A DNA stretch of 64,000 nt from Rhodovulum sp. P5. GTDB lineage: Bacteria; Pseudomonadota; Alphaproteobacteria; Rhodobacterales; Rhodobacteraceae. How positions within the stretch are numbered: position 1 is the stretch's first letter; each line of letters opens with the position of its first letter. Under the pieces are notes generated by a model, which was not told the DNA's origin, searched no databases, and saw only the letters and a list, made by a program, of their open reading frames with translations. Of this stretch, positions 9,592 to 18,996 are shown piece by piece. Both the position numbers and the translations under genes were made by a program. The stretch lies in the NCBI RefSeq assembly GCF_002079305.1, contig NZ_CP015039.1, positions 3,457,501 to 3,521,500 on the forward strand, in the 5' to 3' direction.

Positions 9592-9871
9592 GACTTCGGC
9601 CGAACTGCCCACCTCGCGCGCCTTAAGCTATTGAAATCCCATACCTGCGCTGAACGCGCTCACGCAGATTCCCCCGGATTTTGTCGAAGTTCGGCTGCCG
9701 CCGCATTACGCAAGTTGGGCAGGGCGACACTGACGCGCAACGGATGGACGGGGGCTGCGGCTGCGAGCGTGTTCCTGCATCTGCCTTGCGACAAGAGCGG
9801 CCATGCAGTAGAAGCGCGCTGACATGGCGCGGCCGGGTCCCCCCGCCGCGCATTCGCGATTCGGAGTTTCC
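9525..9871. other. intergenic: right end of the IS and purC leader
   Basis: No gene is supported here. The first about 70 bases contain the putative right IS end. The rest is the upstream region of purC and presumably its promoter, which originally faced the zeta-subunit gene. A short minus-strand frame reading into the IS-proximal part has no recognisable product. Confidence 0.4.
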
Positions 9872-10633
9872 ATGGCAAGGCGCAAGAAGATCTACGAAGG
9901 CAAGGCGAAGATTCTGTACGAAGGCCCCGAACCCGGCACCATCGTGCAGTACTTCAAGGACGACGCCACCGCCTTCAATGCCGAGAAACACGACGTGATC
10001 GAGGGCAAGGGGGTTCTGAACAACCGCCTGTCGGAGTTCTTCATGGCCGGCCTGAACGCCATCGGCGTTCCGACCCATTTCATCAAGCGCATCAACATGC
10101 GCGAACAGCTTGTCCGCCAGGTGGAGATCATCCCGCTTGAGGTCGTTGTGCGCAACGTCGCTGCGGGCAGCATGACCAAGCGCCTTGGGATCGAGGAGGG
10201 CACGCAGTTGCCCCGCCCGATCATCGAGTTCTACTTCAAGGACGATGCCTTGGGCGACCCGCTGGTGACCGAAGAGCATATCATCGCTTTCGGCTGGGCG
10301 TCGCAGCAGGATCTGGACGACATGGTCGCGCTGGCGCTTCGCGTGAACGACTTCCTTTCGGGGGTGATGATGGCCGTCGGGATCAAGCTGGTGGACTTCA
10401 AGATCGAGATCGGCCGCATCTGGGACGGCGATTTCATGCGCCTTGTCGTGGCCGACGAGATCAGCCCCGACAGTTGCCGCCTGTGGGACGTCAAGACAGG
10501 CCAGAAGCTGGACAAGGACGTGTTCCGCCGCGACCTGGGCAGTCTGACCGATGCCTATACCGAGGTGGCGAAACGGCTGGGCGTGCTGCCCTCGAACGTG
10601 ACGCATGCAACGAAGCCCACGCTGATCAATTGA
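9872..10633 (+). CDS. purC: phosphoribosylaminoimidazole-succinocarboxamide synthase
   Basis: PurC (SAICAR synthetase) ligates aspartate to CAIR in de novo purine synthesis, in the cytosol. The 253-residue protein begins [18 protein letters not shown], the standard N-terminus, which sets the start at 9872 although the frame is open from 9824. The ATP-grasp-like core motifs [23 protein letters not shown] and the C-terminal [12 protein letters not shown] are intact. It is the first gene of purC-purS-adh-purQ; purS follows after about 120 bases. The IS upstream may have altered its promoter. Confidence 0.97.
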   Translation: MARRKKIYEGKAKILYEGPEPGTIVQYFKDDATAFNAEKHDVIEGKGVLNNRLSEFFMAGLNAIGVPTHFIKRINMREQLVRQVEIIPLEVVVRNVAAGSMTKRLGIEEGTQLPRPIIEFYFKDDALGDPLVTEEHIIAFGWASQQDLDDMVALALRVNDFLSGVMMAVGIKLVDFKIEIGRIWDGDFMRLVVADEISPDSCRLWDVKTGQKLDKDVFRRDLGSLTDAYTEVAKRLGVLPSNVTHATKPTLIN

Positions 10634-10753
10634 AAGGGAGAGCGTGTCCGGCTTGTGTCATCACAAATTCGCGCCGGACATGACCCCAACCGCAAGGGTG
10701 TGACGGGCCGCGGGTCCGGGCGCCGGTGACAGACGCAACGGAAGGACGACGCG

Positions 10754-10993
10754 ATGAAGGCCCGGGTGCATGTGATGCTGAAAGACGGCGTGCTCGATCC
10801 GCAGGGACAGGCGGTGCAGCATGCCCTTGGCACGCTTGGTTTCGACGGGGTGGAAGAGGTGCGGCAGGGCAAGGTGATCGACCTTGAACTGGCCGACACC
10901 GATGCCGAGGCCGCGCGCGCAAGGCTGGGTGAGATGTGCGAGAAGCTGCTCGCCAACACGGTGATCGAGCGTTACGACATCGAGATCGGGTAA
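10754..10993 (+). CDS. purS: phosphoribosylformylglycinamidine synthase subunit PurS
   Basis: PurS is the small structural subunit that bridges PurL and PurQ in the three-part FGAM synthase. The 79-residue product has the family start MKARVHVMLKDGVLDPQGQ and the GFDGVEEVRQGK segment. GGAAGGACGA precedes the ATG. One base separates its stop from the following alcohol dehydrogenase start, so the two are translationally close. purL is not in the window. Confidence 0.95.
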   Translation: MKARVHVMLKDGVLDPQGQAVQHALGTLGFDGVEEVRQGKVIDLELADTDAEAARARLGEMCEKLLANTVIERYDIEIG

Positions 10994-10994
10994 G

Positions 10995-12038
10995 ATGCGC
11001 GCCGCGCTTCTGACCGGGTGGCGCAAGCCGCTGGATCTGGCCACGGTCGATGACCCCGACTGCCCGCCCGATGGCGTGGTGCTGAAGGTTCTGGCCTGCG
11101 GCATCTGCCGGTCGGATTGGCATAGTTGGACGGGGGCGGACGCCGATGTGCAGTTGCCCCATATTCCCGGTCACGAATACTGCGGTGTGGTCGAAGAGGT
11201 CGGGCCGGCGGTCACCCGCTGGCGGGAAGGCGATCGGGTGATCGCCCCGTTCATCCTTGCCTGCGGGCACTGCCCCGATTGCGCGGCGGGGAACCAGACG
11301 ATCTGCCTGAACCAGCAACTGCCGGGGTTTACGCGCGCCGGGGCCTTTGCCGAACGGATCGCGGTGCCCTTTCCCGATACCAACCTGTCCCCTTTGCCCG
11401 ATAGCATGGACCCGGCATTGGCCGCGGCGCTGGGGTGCCGGGTGACGACGGCATGGCAGGCGCTGACGGGGCGCGCCGCCCTCAAGCCCGGGGAATGGCT
11501 GGCCATTTTCGGCGGGGGCGGTGTCGGTATCTCGGCGCTGCTGCTGGGCCGGGCATTGGGGGCGCGGGTCGTCGTTGTTGACGTGGTGCCCGCGAAACTG
11601 GATTTCGCGCGCAACCTTGGCGCCGATGCCGTGATCGATGCGCGCGAGGGCGATGCCGCCGAAGCCGTGCGCTTTGCAACCGAGGGCGGCGCCCATGTCG
11701 CGGTGGAGGCGTTGGGCATTCCAGAAACAACCACCGGCGCGCTGCGCAGTTTGCGCAAGCTGGGCCGGATGGTGCAGATCGGCATGCCCGCCGGCGAACA
11801 CACGATGATGGAATTGCCGATGGACGCGGTCTATTCGGGGCAGCTGGCCGTCTATGGAACCCGTGGCATGCCCGCCTGGCGCTATCCCTCGCTTCTGTCA
11901 ATGATCGATGGCGGGCATGTGGACCTGACGCCGCTGATCGCGCGCCGCGTCGCGCTGTCGGATGCCAGTGCAGAGCTTGCCGCTTTCGATGCACCCGCCC
12001 CGCCGGGCGTGGCCGTCATAACCGATTTCAAGGCCTGA
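10995..12038 (+). CDS. zinc-dependent medium-chain alcohol dehydrogenase
   Basis: A 347-residue MDR-family dehydrogenase. The catalytic zinc site is visible as CGICRSDWH and GHEYCGVV. The structural zinc cysteines are in [15 protein letters not shown], and the NAD(P)-binding glycine motif is [15 protein letters not shown], followed by VVVVDV where the Asp suggests NAD preference. The substrate cannot be told from sequence. Its position is odd: it is wedged between purS and purQ, which usually adjoin, with one base after purS and 13 before purQ, so it must be co-transcribed with purine genes. There is no sign of decay or foreign composition. Confidence 0.9.
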   Translation: MRAALLTGWRKPLDLATVDDPDCPPDGVVLKVLACGICRSDWHSWTGADADVQLPHIPGHEYCGVVEEVGPAVTRWREGDRVIAPFILACGHCPDCAAGNQTICLNQQLPGFTRAGAFAERIAVPFPDTNLSPLPDSMDPALAAALGCRVTTAWQALTGRAALKPGEWLAIFGGGGVGISALLLGRALGARVVVVDVVPAKLDFARNLGADAVIDAREGDAAEAVRFATEGGAHVAVEALGIPETTTGALRSLRKLGRMVQIGMPAGEHTMMELPMDAVYSGQLAVYGTRGMPAWRYPSLLSMIDGGHVDLTPLIARRVALSDASAELAAFDAPAPPGVAVITDFKA

Positions 12039-12051
12039 AAGGACCGACCCC

Positions 12052-12720
12052 ATGAAAGCCGCCGTTCTCGTTTTCCCCGGCTCCAACTGTGATCGGGACC
12101 TTGCCGTGGCCTTTTGCAATGCCGGGGCCGATGTCACCATGGTCTGGCACAAGGACAGCAGCCTGCCCGCGGGAATCGATGTTGTGGGCATTCCCGGCGG
12201 ATTTTCCTTCGGGGACTACCTGCGTTGCGGGGCGATCGCGGCGCGCTCTCCCATCACGCGCGCGGTGATCGAGCATACCCATCGGGGCGGCTATTGCCTT
12301 GGCATTTGCAACGGGTTTCAGGTGCTGACCGAAACCGGCATTCTGCCGGGCGCCCTGATGCGCAATGCGGGTCTGAAATTCGTGTGCAAACCTGTCGACC
12401 TGACGGTCGCAACCGCCGACAGCGCGTTCACCGCGGATTATGCGACCGATCAGACGATCACGATTCCCGTGGCCCATCACGACGGCAACTACGTCGCCGA
12501 CGCCGATCTTGTCGAACGGCTGAAGGGGGAAGACCGCGTGGCCTTTACCTATCGTAACAATCCCAACGGGTCCGCTGCCGATATCGCCGGTATCCTGAGC
12601 GAGAACCGCCGCGTTCTGGGGATGATGCCGCATCCCGAACGCGCTGCCGAACCGGCACATGGCAACACCGACGGGGCGGCGCTTTTCCGCGCGTTGATCG
12701 GCGCGTTGACGCCCGCCTGA
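12052..12720 (+). CDS. purQ: phosphoribosylformylglycinamidine synthase subunit I (glutaminase)
   Basis: PurQ supplies ammonia from glutamine to PurL in purine synthesis. The 222-residue class I glutamine amidotransferase has the nucleophile elbow GICNGFQVL, the N-terminal [12 protein letters not shown], and the His/Glu pair in [25 protein letters not shown] precedes the ATG, giving a usable RBS. It closes the purC-purS-adh-purQ group; the next gene dctB starts 46 bases later in the same direction. Confidence 0.97.
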   Translation: MKAAVLVFPGSNCDRDLAVAFCNAGADVTMVWHKDSSLPAGIDVVGIPGGFSFGDYLRCGAIAARSPITRAVIEHTHRGGYCLGICNGFQVLTETGILPGALMRNAGLKFVCKPVDLTVATADSAFTADYATDQTITIPVAHHDGNYVADADLVERLKGEDRVAFTYRNNPNGSAADIAGILSENRRVLGMMPHPERAAEPAHGNTDGAALFRALIGALTPA

Positions 12721-12766
12721 GCGCAGGCCGCTTGAGGACCCTTCTGGCAAGGCATACCCTTGCGCC

Positions 12767-14527
12767 ATGACGACGAAGCGAACCAGACGTGACCGCAGCC
12801 TGAGGGCGCGCCGGACGTGGCGGCTGCGTCTGGCGTTGTCGCTTCTGGTGGCGCTGGCCGTCGCCACCGTCTGGGTGACCAATAACTGGCTGACAGAACG
12901 CTTCACCGAATCGACCCGGAACCGCGCACAGGTGCGCCTGGCGCTTTATTCCGGCAACGTCGTCAGCGAGTTGCAGCGTGCCTCTGTCGTGCCGCTGCTG
13001 CTGTCGCGCGACCCCACGCTGATCGGCGCGCTGACATCGGGCGACTTTTCGCAAAGCTCGCAACGGCTGATTTCCTATGTGGACGAGATCGGCGCGGCGT
13101 CGCTCCAGCTGCTTGACGAAAGCGGCCGGGTGGTCGCCGCGACCGACCGCAACCGGATCGGGACCAACTTGCGCAACGCACCCTTCTTCGTCGATGCGCT
13201 GCGGTCCAACGATACCGTCTTCATCACCTCGCGGACCGAGGCCGGGGCCTTCAGCTTTACCTATTCCCGGTCGATCACGCTGGACCGCAAGCTTGCAGGC
13301 GTGATCGTCGTGGGTGTCGACCTTGCGCAATTCGAGTGGCGATGGGCCGGGATTTCCGACGCCATCATCGTCACCAACAGCGAGGGGAAGATCATCCTTG
13401 CGACCGAACCGCGTTGGCGTGGCCGCACGGTCGAGGAAGCCCTGGCGGCGCGGTCGGCGCCCTCGGCCATCTCTCGCGCGCTTCAGGCGACGGCCGATTG
13501 GGGTGCGCTGCCGCCCGATGCCTATCTGATGGGGCAGGCGGTGATGCGGAACGAGGCGCGCATCCCCTTCCGCGGTTGGCGCATCATCTCCTTTACCTCC
13601 TATGTGTCGATCCGCGACAGGGTCAACGCGGTCTTGGCGATGGAGATCATGGGCTTCGCCATCCTGCTGGCGCTGACCTTCTACCTGTTGTCGCGCCGGG
13701 CACAGCGCCGGACCCTGGGGCTTCAACGGGAAACCGCGGAATTGCGCCAGTTGAACGCCCGCCTTCAGCGCGAGATTGCCGAGCGCGAACGCGCCGAACG
13801 CAACCTGGAAGTGGCCGAGCAGACATTGGCGCAAAGCTCCAAGCTTGCCGCGCTGGGTGAGATGTCGGCGGCGGTCAGCCACGAACTGAACCAGCCGCTT
13901 GCGGCGATGAAGACCTATCTGGCCGGGGCGCGGCTGTTGCTTCAGCGTCGCCGGGCAGAAGAGGCGCTGTCCTCCTTCCAGCGGATCGATGACCTGATCG
14001 AACGGATGGGCGCGATCACGAGGCAACTGAAAAGCTATGCCCGGAAAGGCGGCGATGCGCTGGAACCGCTGGACATGCGGACCTCCGTCTCGGGCGCCCT
14101 GTCGATGATGGAGCCGCAACTTAAGCGCCGGCAGGTCACCATCACGCGAACCCTCCCGCGAGAGCCGGTGATGGTCATGGCCGATCGCATCCGGCTGGAA
14201 CAGGTGATCATCAACCTGTTGCGTAATGCGCTGGACGCCACGCGCAAGGTCGCCGATCCGCAGGTCGACCTGATCCTGTCAGCGGGGGAAACCGCGGTTC
14301 TGACCGTGCGCGATAACGGCCATGGGATCGAGGACATCGACAGCCTGTTCGAACCTTTTTACACCACCAAGGCCCCCGGCGACGGCGTCGGCCTCGGCCT
14401 CGCGATCTCCTCGGGTATCGTGGGCGATCTGGGCGGGCGCTTGACCGCGCGCAACGGGCGGGAGCGTGGCGCGGTGTTCGAGGTTCAGCTTCCCATTCTC
14501 ACACAAGACAACAAAGCCGCAGAGTGA
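12767..14527 (+). CDS. dctB: C4-dicarboxylate sensor histidine kinase DctB
   Basis: Membrane sensor kinase of 586 residues. Two membrane segments (about 18-38 and 289-308) enclose a periplasmic double-PAS-type domain. A coiled coil (about 315-355) leads into the HisKA domain with SAAVSHELNQPLAAM, phospho-acceptor His372, then the HATPase domain with NLLRNALDA, DNGHGI and GLGLAISSGIVGDLGG. The arrangement matches DctB, which senses succinate-type acids and controls dicarboxylate uptake. It overlaps nothing and is followed seven bases later by dctD. The regulated TRAP genes are not adjacent; the dctPQM set at 57-60 kb is one possible target but this is unproven. Confidence 0.9.
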   Translation: MTTKRTRRDRSLRARRTWRLRLALSLLVALAVATVWVTNNWLTERFTESTRNRAQVRLALYSGNVVSELQRASVVPLLLSRDPTLIGALTSGDFSQSSQRLISYVDEIGAASLQLLDESGRVVAATDRNRIGTNLRNAPFFVDALRSNDTVFITSRTEAGAFSFTYSRSITLDRKLAGVIVVGVDLAQFEWRWAGISDAIIVTNSEGKIILATEPRWRGRTVEEALAARSAPSAISRALQATADWGALPPDAYLMGQAVMRNEARIPFRGWRIISFTSYVSIRDRVNAVLAMEIMGFAILLALTFYLLSRRAQRRTLGLQRETAELRQLNARLQREIAERERAERNLEVAEQTLAQSSKLAALGEMSAAVSHELNQPLAAMKTYLAGARLLLQRRRAEEALSSFQRIDDLIERMGAITRQLKSYARKGGDALEPLDMRTSVSGALSMMEPQLKRRQVTITRTLPREPVMVMADRIRLEQVIINLLRNALDATRKVADPQVDLILSAGETAVLTVRDNGHGIEDIDSLFEPFYTTKAPGDGVGLGLAISSGIVGDLGGRLTARNGRERGAVFEVQLPILTQDNKAAE

Positions 14528-14534
14528 AAAGAAT

Positions 14535-15869
14535 ATGCCCCAGGCCATGAAGATTTCCATAGTCGATGACGAGCAGGACATGCGCCAGTCGATCAGCCAG
14601 TGGCTGGCCCTGAGCGGGTTCGAGACCGCCACCTTCGCCTCTGCCGAGGATGCGCTGAAGGAAATCGGTGCCGATTATGCGGGCGTGGTCGTCACCGATA
14701 TCAAGATGCCGGGGATGGACGGTCTGGCCTTCCTCAAGAAGCTGATGAGCCTCGATTCCGGTCTGCCGGTGATCATGATCACCGGCCATGGCGACGTGCC
14801 CATGGCGGTGGAGGCGATGCGGATCGGCGCCTATGATTTCCTTGAGAAACCCTTCAATCCCGACCGGATGACGGAACTGGCAAAGCGCGCCAGCCAGGCC
14901 CGGCGATTGACCCTCGACAACCGGGCGCTGCGCCGGGAACTGGGCGACGGCACCGTTCTGGTCAAGAAGCTGATCGGCTCGTCCTCGGTGATGGAACGGC
15001 TGCGGGAGGATATCCTCGACCTCGGTCAGGCCGACGGCCATGTGCTGATCGATGGAGAGACCGGCACCGGCAAGACACTGGTCGCCCATGCCCTGCACGC
15101 GGTGGGGCCGCGGGCGTCCAAGAAGTTCGTCCAGATCGCCTGCGCGGGGTTCGAGCCCGAGGCGCTTGCCGGGCGGCTGTTCGGACCGGTGGAGGAAGGC
15201 GGCGTGCTGCCCGCGGTGGAGGAAGCCCGCGGCGGAACCCTTTGCCTTGAGGATATCGAGGCGCTGTCGCCCGCGCTTCAGGCCCGTCTTCTGACCTTCA
15301 TCAACGAGCAGGGCAGCCCGCCGGAAACCCGGATCATCGCCGTGTCGAACCTGCAGGAACAGGACAAGAGCTGTGAGGACGTTCTGCGCCCCGATCTCTA
15401 CTACCGTCTGGCGGCGATGAAGATCACCCTGCCGCCGCTCCGCTCCCGCGGGGACGATATCGTGACGCTCTTCAACCGCATGTCAGAACAGTTCGCCGAG
15501 GAATACGGCTGCGATATCCCCGAGGTCGGCGCGCAGGAAGCCGCGCAACTGATGCAGGCGCCCTGGCCGGGCAATGTCCGGCAACTGATCAACATCGCCG
15601 AACGGGCGGTTCTGCAAAACCGCCGTGGGTCGGGCACCATCGCCAGCCTTCTGATGGCGGACAACGAGGCCGTGCAACCGGTGATGACCACCGAAGGCAA
15701 GCCCCTGAAGGAATATGTCGAGGCGTTTGAGCGGATGCTGATCGACAACACCATGCGCCGCCACAAGGGCTCCATCGCCGCGGTGATGGAAGAACTGTGC
15801 CTGCCGCGCCGGACCCTGAACGAGAAGATGGCCAAATACGGGCTGAGCCGGTCGGATTATCTGGGGTAG
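14535..15869 (+). CDS. dctD: DctD-type response regulator lacking the GAFTGA motif
   Basis: A 444-residue NtrC-class regulator. The receiver domain has Asp55 and Lys105. The AAA+ domain has Walker A GETGTGKT (174-181), sensor and arginine-finger region RPDLYYRL, and a C-terminal Fis-type helix-turn-helix (about 410-440). The loop that contacts sigma-54, normally GAFTGA between ELFG and the Walker B block, is missing: RLFG is followed by PVEEGGVLPAVEEAR and then GGTLCLEDI, where Walker B also reads ED instead of DE. It should therefore not activate sigma-54 promoters in the usual way. Start is ATG 14535, just after dctB; the upstream frame overlaps dctB. Confidence 0.9.
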   Translation: MPQAMKISIVDDEQDMRQSISQWLALSGFETATFASAEDALKEIGADYAGVVVTDIKMPGMDGLAFLKKLMSLDSGLPVIMITGHGDVPMAVEAMRIGAYDFLEKPFNPDRMTELAKRASQARRLTLDNRALRRELGDGTVLVKKLIGSSSVMERLREDILDLGQADGHVLIDGETGTGKTLVAHALHAVGPRASKKFVQIACAGFEPEALAGRLFGPVEEGGVLPAVEEARGGTLCLEDIEALSPALQARLLTFINEQGSPPETRIIAVSNLQEQDKSCEDVLRPDLYYRLAAMKITLPPLRSRGDDIVTLFNRMSEQFAEEYGCDIPEVGAQEAAQLMQAPWPGNVRQLINIAERAVLQNRRGSGTIASLLMADNEAVQPVMTTEGKPLKEYVEAFERMLIDNTMRRHKGSIAAVMEELCLPRRTLNEKMAKYGLSRSDYLG

Positions 15870-15876
15870 GGGGTGT

Positions 15877-15953
15877 TGGTAGGCCCGGAGGGACTTGAAC
15901 CCCCAACCAAAGCGTTATGAGCGCTCTGCTCTAACCAATTGAGCTACAGGCCC
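15877..15953 (-). tRNA. tRNA with CAT anticodon (Met, or Ile2 after lysidine modification)
   Basis: On the minus strand a full cloverleaf can be drawn in 77 bases: acceptor stem GGGCCTG with CGGGCCT, D arm TAGCTCAATTGGTTAGAGCA, anticodon arm GAGCG-CTCATAA-CGCTT giving anticodon CAT, T arm GGGGGTTCAAGTCCCTC, then A73 and an encoded CCA. The first acceptor pair is G-T. The variable loop is short. CAT may be elongator Met or Ile2; distinguishing needs tRNAscan-SE or TFAM. It lies between dctD and purM on the opposite strand. Confidence 0.95.
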
Positions 15954-16058
15954 GACCTGACACAACTCCCTAGCAGACCGGCGCGATCCGTCAAGGCGGG
16001 CCGTGGACAGGCGGGCGGCGATGGGCTAACGCTCTGCGCCAAAGAGCAGGAGTACCCC

Positions 16059-17105
16059 ATGACCGAACCCAAGACGGGCCTGACCTATGCGCAGGCGGGT
16101 GTGGATATCGACGCTGGCAATGCGCTGGTGGAGCGGATCAAGCCCGCGGCCATGCGCACCGCCCGGCCCGGCGTGATTGCGGGGCTGGGGGGCTTTGGCG
16201 CACTGTTCGATTTGCGCGCGGCGGGCTATAGCGACCCGGTGCTGGTGGCCGCGACCGACGGGGTGGGCACCAAGCTGCGCATCGCCATCGACACCGGCGA
16301 AGTGTCGGGCGTCGGCATCGACCTTGTCGCCATGTGCGTCAACGATCTGGTCTGCCAGGGGGCGGAGCCGCTCTTCTTCCTCGACTATTTCGCAACCGGC
16401 AAGCTGTCGGTCGAGGCCGCGGCGCAGGTGGTCGAGGGCATCGCCGAGGGGTGTGCGCGCGCGGGCTGTGCCCTGATCGGGGGCGAGACGGCCGAGATGC
16501 CGGGCATGTATGCGGATGGCGATTTCGACCTTGCCGGCTTCGCCGTGGGCGCGATGGAGCGGGGGTGCGATTTGCCCGCGGGTGTGGCTGAGGGCGATGT
16601 GTTGCTGGGGCTGGCCTCGGACGGGGTGCATTCCAACGGCTACTCGCTCGTCCGCAAGGTGGTGGAGGTCGCGGGGCTGTCATGGGACGCGCCGGCGCCT
16701 TTCGCCGATGGCCCGCTGGGCGCGGCACTGCTGACGCCCACGCGACTCTATGTCAAACCCGCGCTGGCGGCGATCCGGGCGGGCGGGGTGCATGCGCTGG
16801 CCCATATCACCGGCGGCGGACTGACAGAAAACCTGCCCCGCGTCCTGCCCGAGGGGCTGGGGGCCGAAATCGACCTGTCCGCATGGGAGATGCCGCCGGT
16901 CTTCCGCTGGCTGGCAGAGACTGCGGGCATGGACGAGGCGGAGGTTCTGAAAACCTTCAACGCCGGGGTCGGCATGGTGCTGGCCGTTGCACCTGACCGG
17001 GCCGAGGCGCTGACCGACCTTCTGACCGGCGCGGGCGAGACTGTGGTCCGCATCGGCCGGGTCGTGCCGGGGCAGGGGGTCAGCTATTCCGGGCGGCTGC
17101 TTTGA
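16059..17105 (+). CDS. purM: phosphoribosylformylglycinamidine cyclo-ligase
   Basis: PurM (AIR synthetase) closes the imidazole ring in purine synthesis. The 348-residue protein has the family start [19 protein letters not shown], the ATP-binding signature [14 protein letters not shown] and the segments [20 protein letters not shown] and [14 protein letters not shown] 16059 follows AGCAGGAG and fits the family N-terminus. It forms a pair with purN, whose TTG start overlaps this stop codon. Separate from the purCSQ cluster by dctBD and the tRNA. Confidence 0.97.
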   Translation: MTEPKTGLTYAQAGVDIDAGNALVERIKPAAMRTARPGVIAGLGGFGALFDLRAAGYSDPVLVAATDGVGTKLRIAIDTGEVSGVGIDLVAMCVNDLVCQGAEPLFFLDYFATGKLSVEAAAQVVEGIAEGCARAGCALIGGETAEMPGMYADGDFDLAGFAVGAMERGCDLPAGVAEGDVLLGLASDGVHSNGYSLVRKVVEVAGLSWDAPAPFADGPLGAALLTPTRLYVKPALAAIRAGGVHALAHITGGGLTENLPRVLPEGLGAEIDLSAWEMPPVFRWLAETAGMDEAEVLKTFNAGVGMVLAVAPDRAEALTDLLTGAGETVVRIGRVVPGQGVSYSGRLL

Positions 17106-17692
17106 AACGGGTGGCCATCCTGATTTCCGGGTCGGGGTCCAACATGGTCGCGCTGGTCGACAGCATGACCGGTGATCATCCGGCCCGCCCCGTTCTGGTC
17201 CTGTCGAACGTCCCCGGTGCGGGTGGTCTGGAAAAGGCCGCGGCCCGCGGCGTGCCGACCACCATCGTCGACCACAAGCCCTTCGGCAAGGATCGCGAGG
17301 CGTTCGAGGCCGCGCTTCAGGCCGAGCTGGAGCGCGCCGCGCCCGATATCCTGTGCCTTGCCGGTTTCATGCGTGTGCTGACGCCGGGCTTTGTCAATCG
17401 CTGGGCCGGGCGAATGCTGAACATCCACCCGTCCCTTCTGCCGAAATACCGGGGGCTGAACACCCATGCCCGCGCGCTTGAGGCTGAAGACTCCGAGGCT
17501 GGGTGCAGCGTGCACGAAGTGACGGCGGAGCTGGACGGCGGACCGATCCTTGGCCAGGCACGGGTGCCGATCCTGCCGGGAGACACGGCCGAGACGCTGG
17601 CCGCCCGTGTCCTGCCGGTGGAGCATCGGCTTTATCCGGCGGTGTTGCGCCGATACGCCCAAGGCGACCGCGCGCCGGTCATGCTGGGCTGA
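17102..17692 (+). CDS. purN: phosphoribosylglycinamide formyltransferase
   Basis: PurN transfers the formyl group of 10-formyl-THF to GAR. It has 196 residues, with the N-terminal [16 protein letters not shown] and the active-site segments [16 protein letters not shown] and [13 protein letters not shown], with Asp in [13 protein letters not shown]. The only start consistent with the family is TTG at 17102, inside purM, giving a four-base TTGA overlap with the purM stop; translation is therefore probably coupled. The C-terminal residues are normal for the family. Confidence 0.96.
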   Translation: MKRVAILISGSGSNMVALVDSMTGDHPARPVLVLSNVPGAGGLEKAAARGVPTTIVDHKPFGKDREAFEAALQAELERAAPDILCLAGFMRVLTPGFVNRWAGRMLNIHPSLLPKYRGLNTHARALEAEDSEAGCSVHEVTAELDGGPILGQARVPILPGDTAETLAARVLPVEHRLYPAVLRRYAQGDRAPVMLG

Positions 17693-17789
17693 CGCAGATT
17701 TCAATGGACACTTCCCAACCGCGGCCGGGTTCTTTATCACGGGCGGGCAGGTGCGCGGTGGGGATGGTATGGGCAAGACACGGGCAGAG

Positions 17790-18953
17790 ATGGAGACACT
17801 GACCACTACCGAGGAATTGGCCGCCTTTTGCGAACGCGCCGCCCGCGCCCCCTATGTCACGATCGACACGGAATTTCTGCGCGAACGGACCTATTACGCC
17901 AAGCTCTGCCTTGTTCAGCTTGCCCTGCCCGGGGACGGCGACACCGAAGGCCCGGCGGTGCTGGTCGACCCCTTGGCCGACGACCTGTCCTGGGCGCCGT
18001 TATACGAGCTTTTCCGAAACGAAAGCGTGGTCAAGGTCTTCCACGCGGCCCGTCAGGATCTTGAGATCTTCTTCACCGAAGGCTCGGTCTTCCCCGAGCC
18101 GCTGTTCGACACGCAGGTGGCCGCAATGGTCTGCGGATTCGGAGAGCAGGTGGGTTATGAGACGCTCGTGCGCAAGATCGCGAAGACCAGTCTCGACAAG
18201 ACATCCCGGTTTACCGACTGGTCGCGGCGGCCCCTGTCGGATGCGCAGAAAAGCTATGCCCTTGCCGATGTCACCCATCTGAGGGCCATCTACGAATACC
18301 TTGCTGCCGATCTGGAACGTACGGGTCGGGCCAAATGGCTGCGCGAGGAACTGGGCGTGCTGACCGATCCCGAAACCTATATCGTGCATCCGTCCGAGGC
18401 CTGGAAACGGGTCAAGACGCGCACCAATTCCGGCAAGTTCCTGGTCGTCGTGCAGGAATTGGCGCGGTTTCGCGAAGGTTATGCCCAGTCACGCAACATC
18501 CCCCGCAACCGGGTGTTCAAGGACGACGCGCTGCTGGAACTGGCGTCGACCAAGCCGCAGAACCTGAACGACCTGTCCCGCTCACGCCTGCTGCTGCGGG
18601 AAGCGCGCCGGGGTGAGATTGCCGAGGGGATCATCGAGGCGGTGAAGACCGCGCTGGAGGCCGATCCGAAAGACTATCCCAAGGTTCCCAAGATCGATGC
18701 TAAGTTGCAGGTCAATCCGGCCCTGGCAGACCTCTTGCGTGTGCTTCTGAAGGCCAAGTCGGAAAAGGCCGGGGTCGCGCAGAAACTGATTGCGACCTCT
18801 GCCGATCTGGATGCCATCGCGGCCGGGCGGCGTGACGTGGCCGCGTTGCGCGGATGGCGGGAAGAGGTGTTCGGCAACGATGCGTTGCGGCTTTGTGCGG
18901 GCGAGATCGCGCTTGCGGCCCGTGGCAGTTCGGTCGAGGTCGTGCCTCTTTGA
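17790..18953 (+). CDS. rnd: ribonuclease D
   Basis: 3'-5' exoribonuclease that trims tRNA precursors. The 387-residue protein has the DEDD exonuclease core with VTIDTEFLRERTYY, KVFHAARQDLEIFF and YALADVTHLRAIYEYL, followed by an HRDC domain (about 205-290, with ARFREGYAQSRNIPRNRV). I chose METLTTTEELAAF at 17790 from family length; an ATG at 17769 with a slightly better purine stretch (GGGGAT) would add seven residues. It follows purN by about 100 bases and converges on the GGDEF-EAL gene. Confidence 0.93.
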   Translation: METLTTTEELAAFCERAARAPYVTIDTEFLRERTYYAKLCLVQLALPGDGDTEGPAVLVDPLADDLSWAPLYELFRNESVVKVFHAARQDLEIFFTEGSVFPEPLFDTQVAAMVCGFGEQVGYETLVRKIAKTSLDKTSRFTDWSRRPLSDAQKSYALADVTHLRAIYEYLAADLERTGRAKWLREELGVLTDPETYIVHPSEAWKRVKTRTNSGKFLVVVQELARFREGYAQSRNIPRNRVFKDDALLELASTKPQNLNDLSRSRLLLREARRGEIAEGIIEAVKTALEADPKDYPKVPKIDAKLQVNPALADLLRVLLKAKSEKAGVAQKLIATSADLDAIAAGRRDVAALRGWREEVFGNDALRLCAGEIALAARGSSVEVVPL

Positions 18954-18996
18954 TCCTGCGCCAAGGGAAGGGCCGATACGGCCGCCGGAGTCGGCG

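Noticed and set aside
9623..9770. Remnant of a gene cut by the IS, read on the minus strand (ending ERVQRRYGISIA)
   Set aside because: The frame continues antisense through purC and gives no known protein; it is too short to call a gene end.
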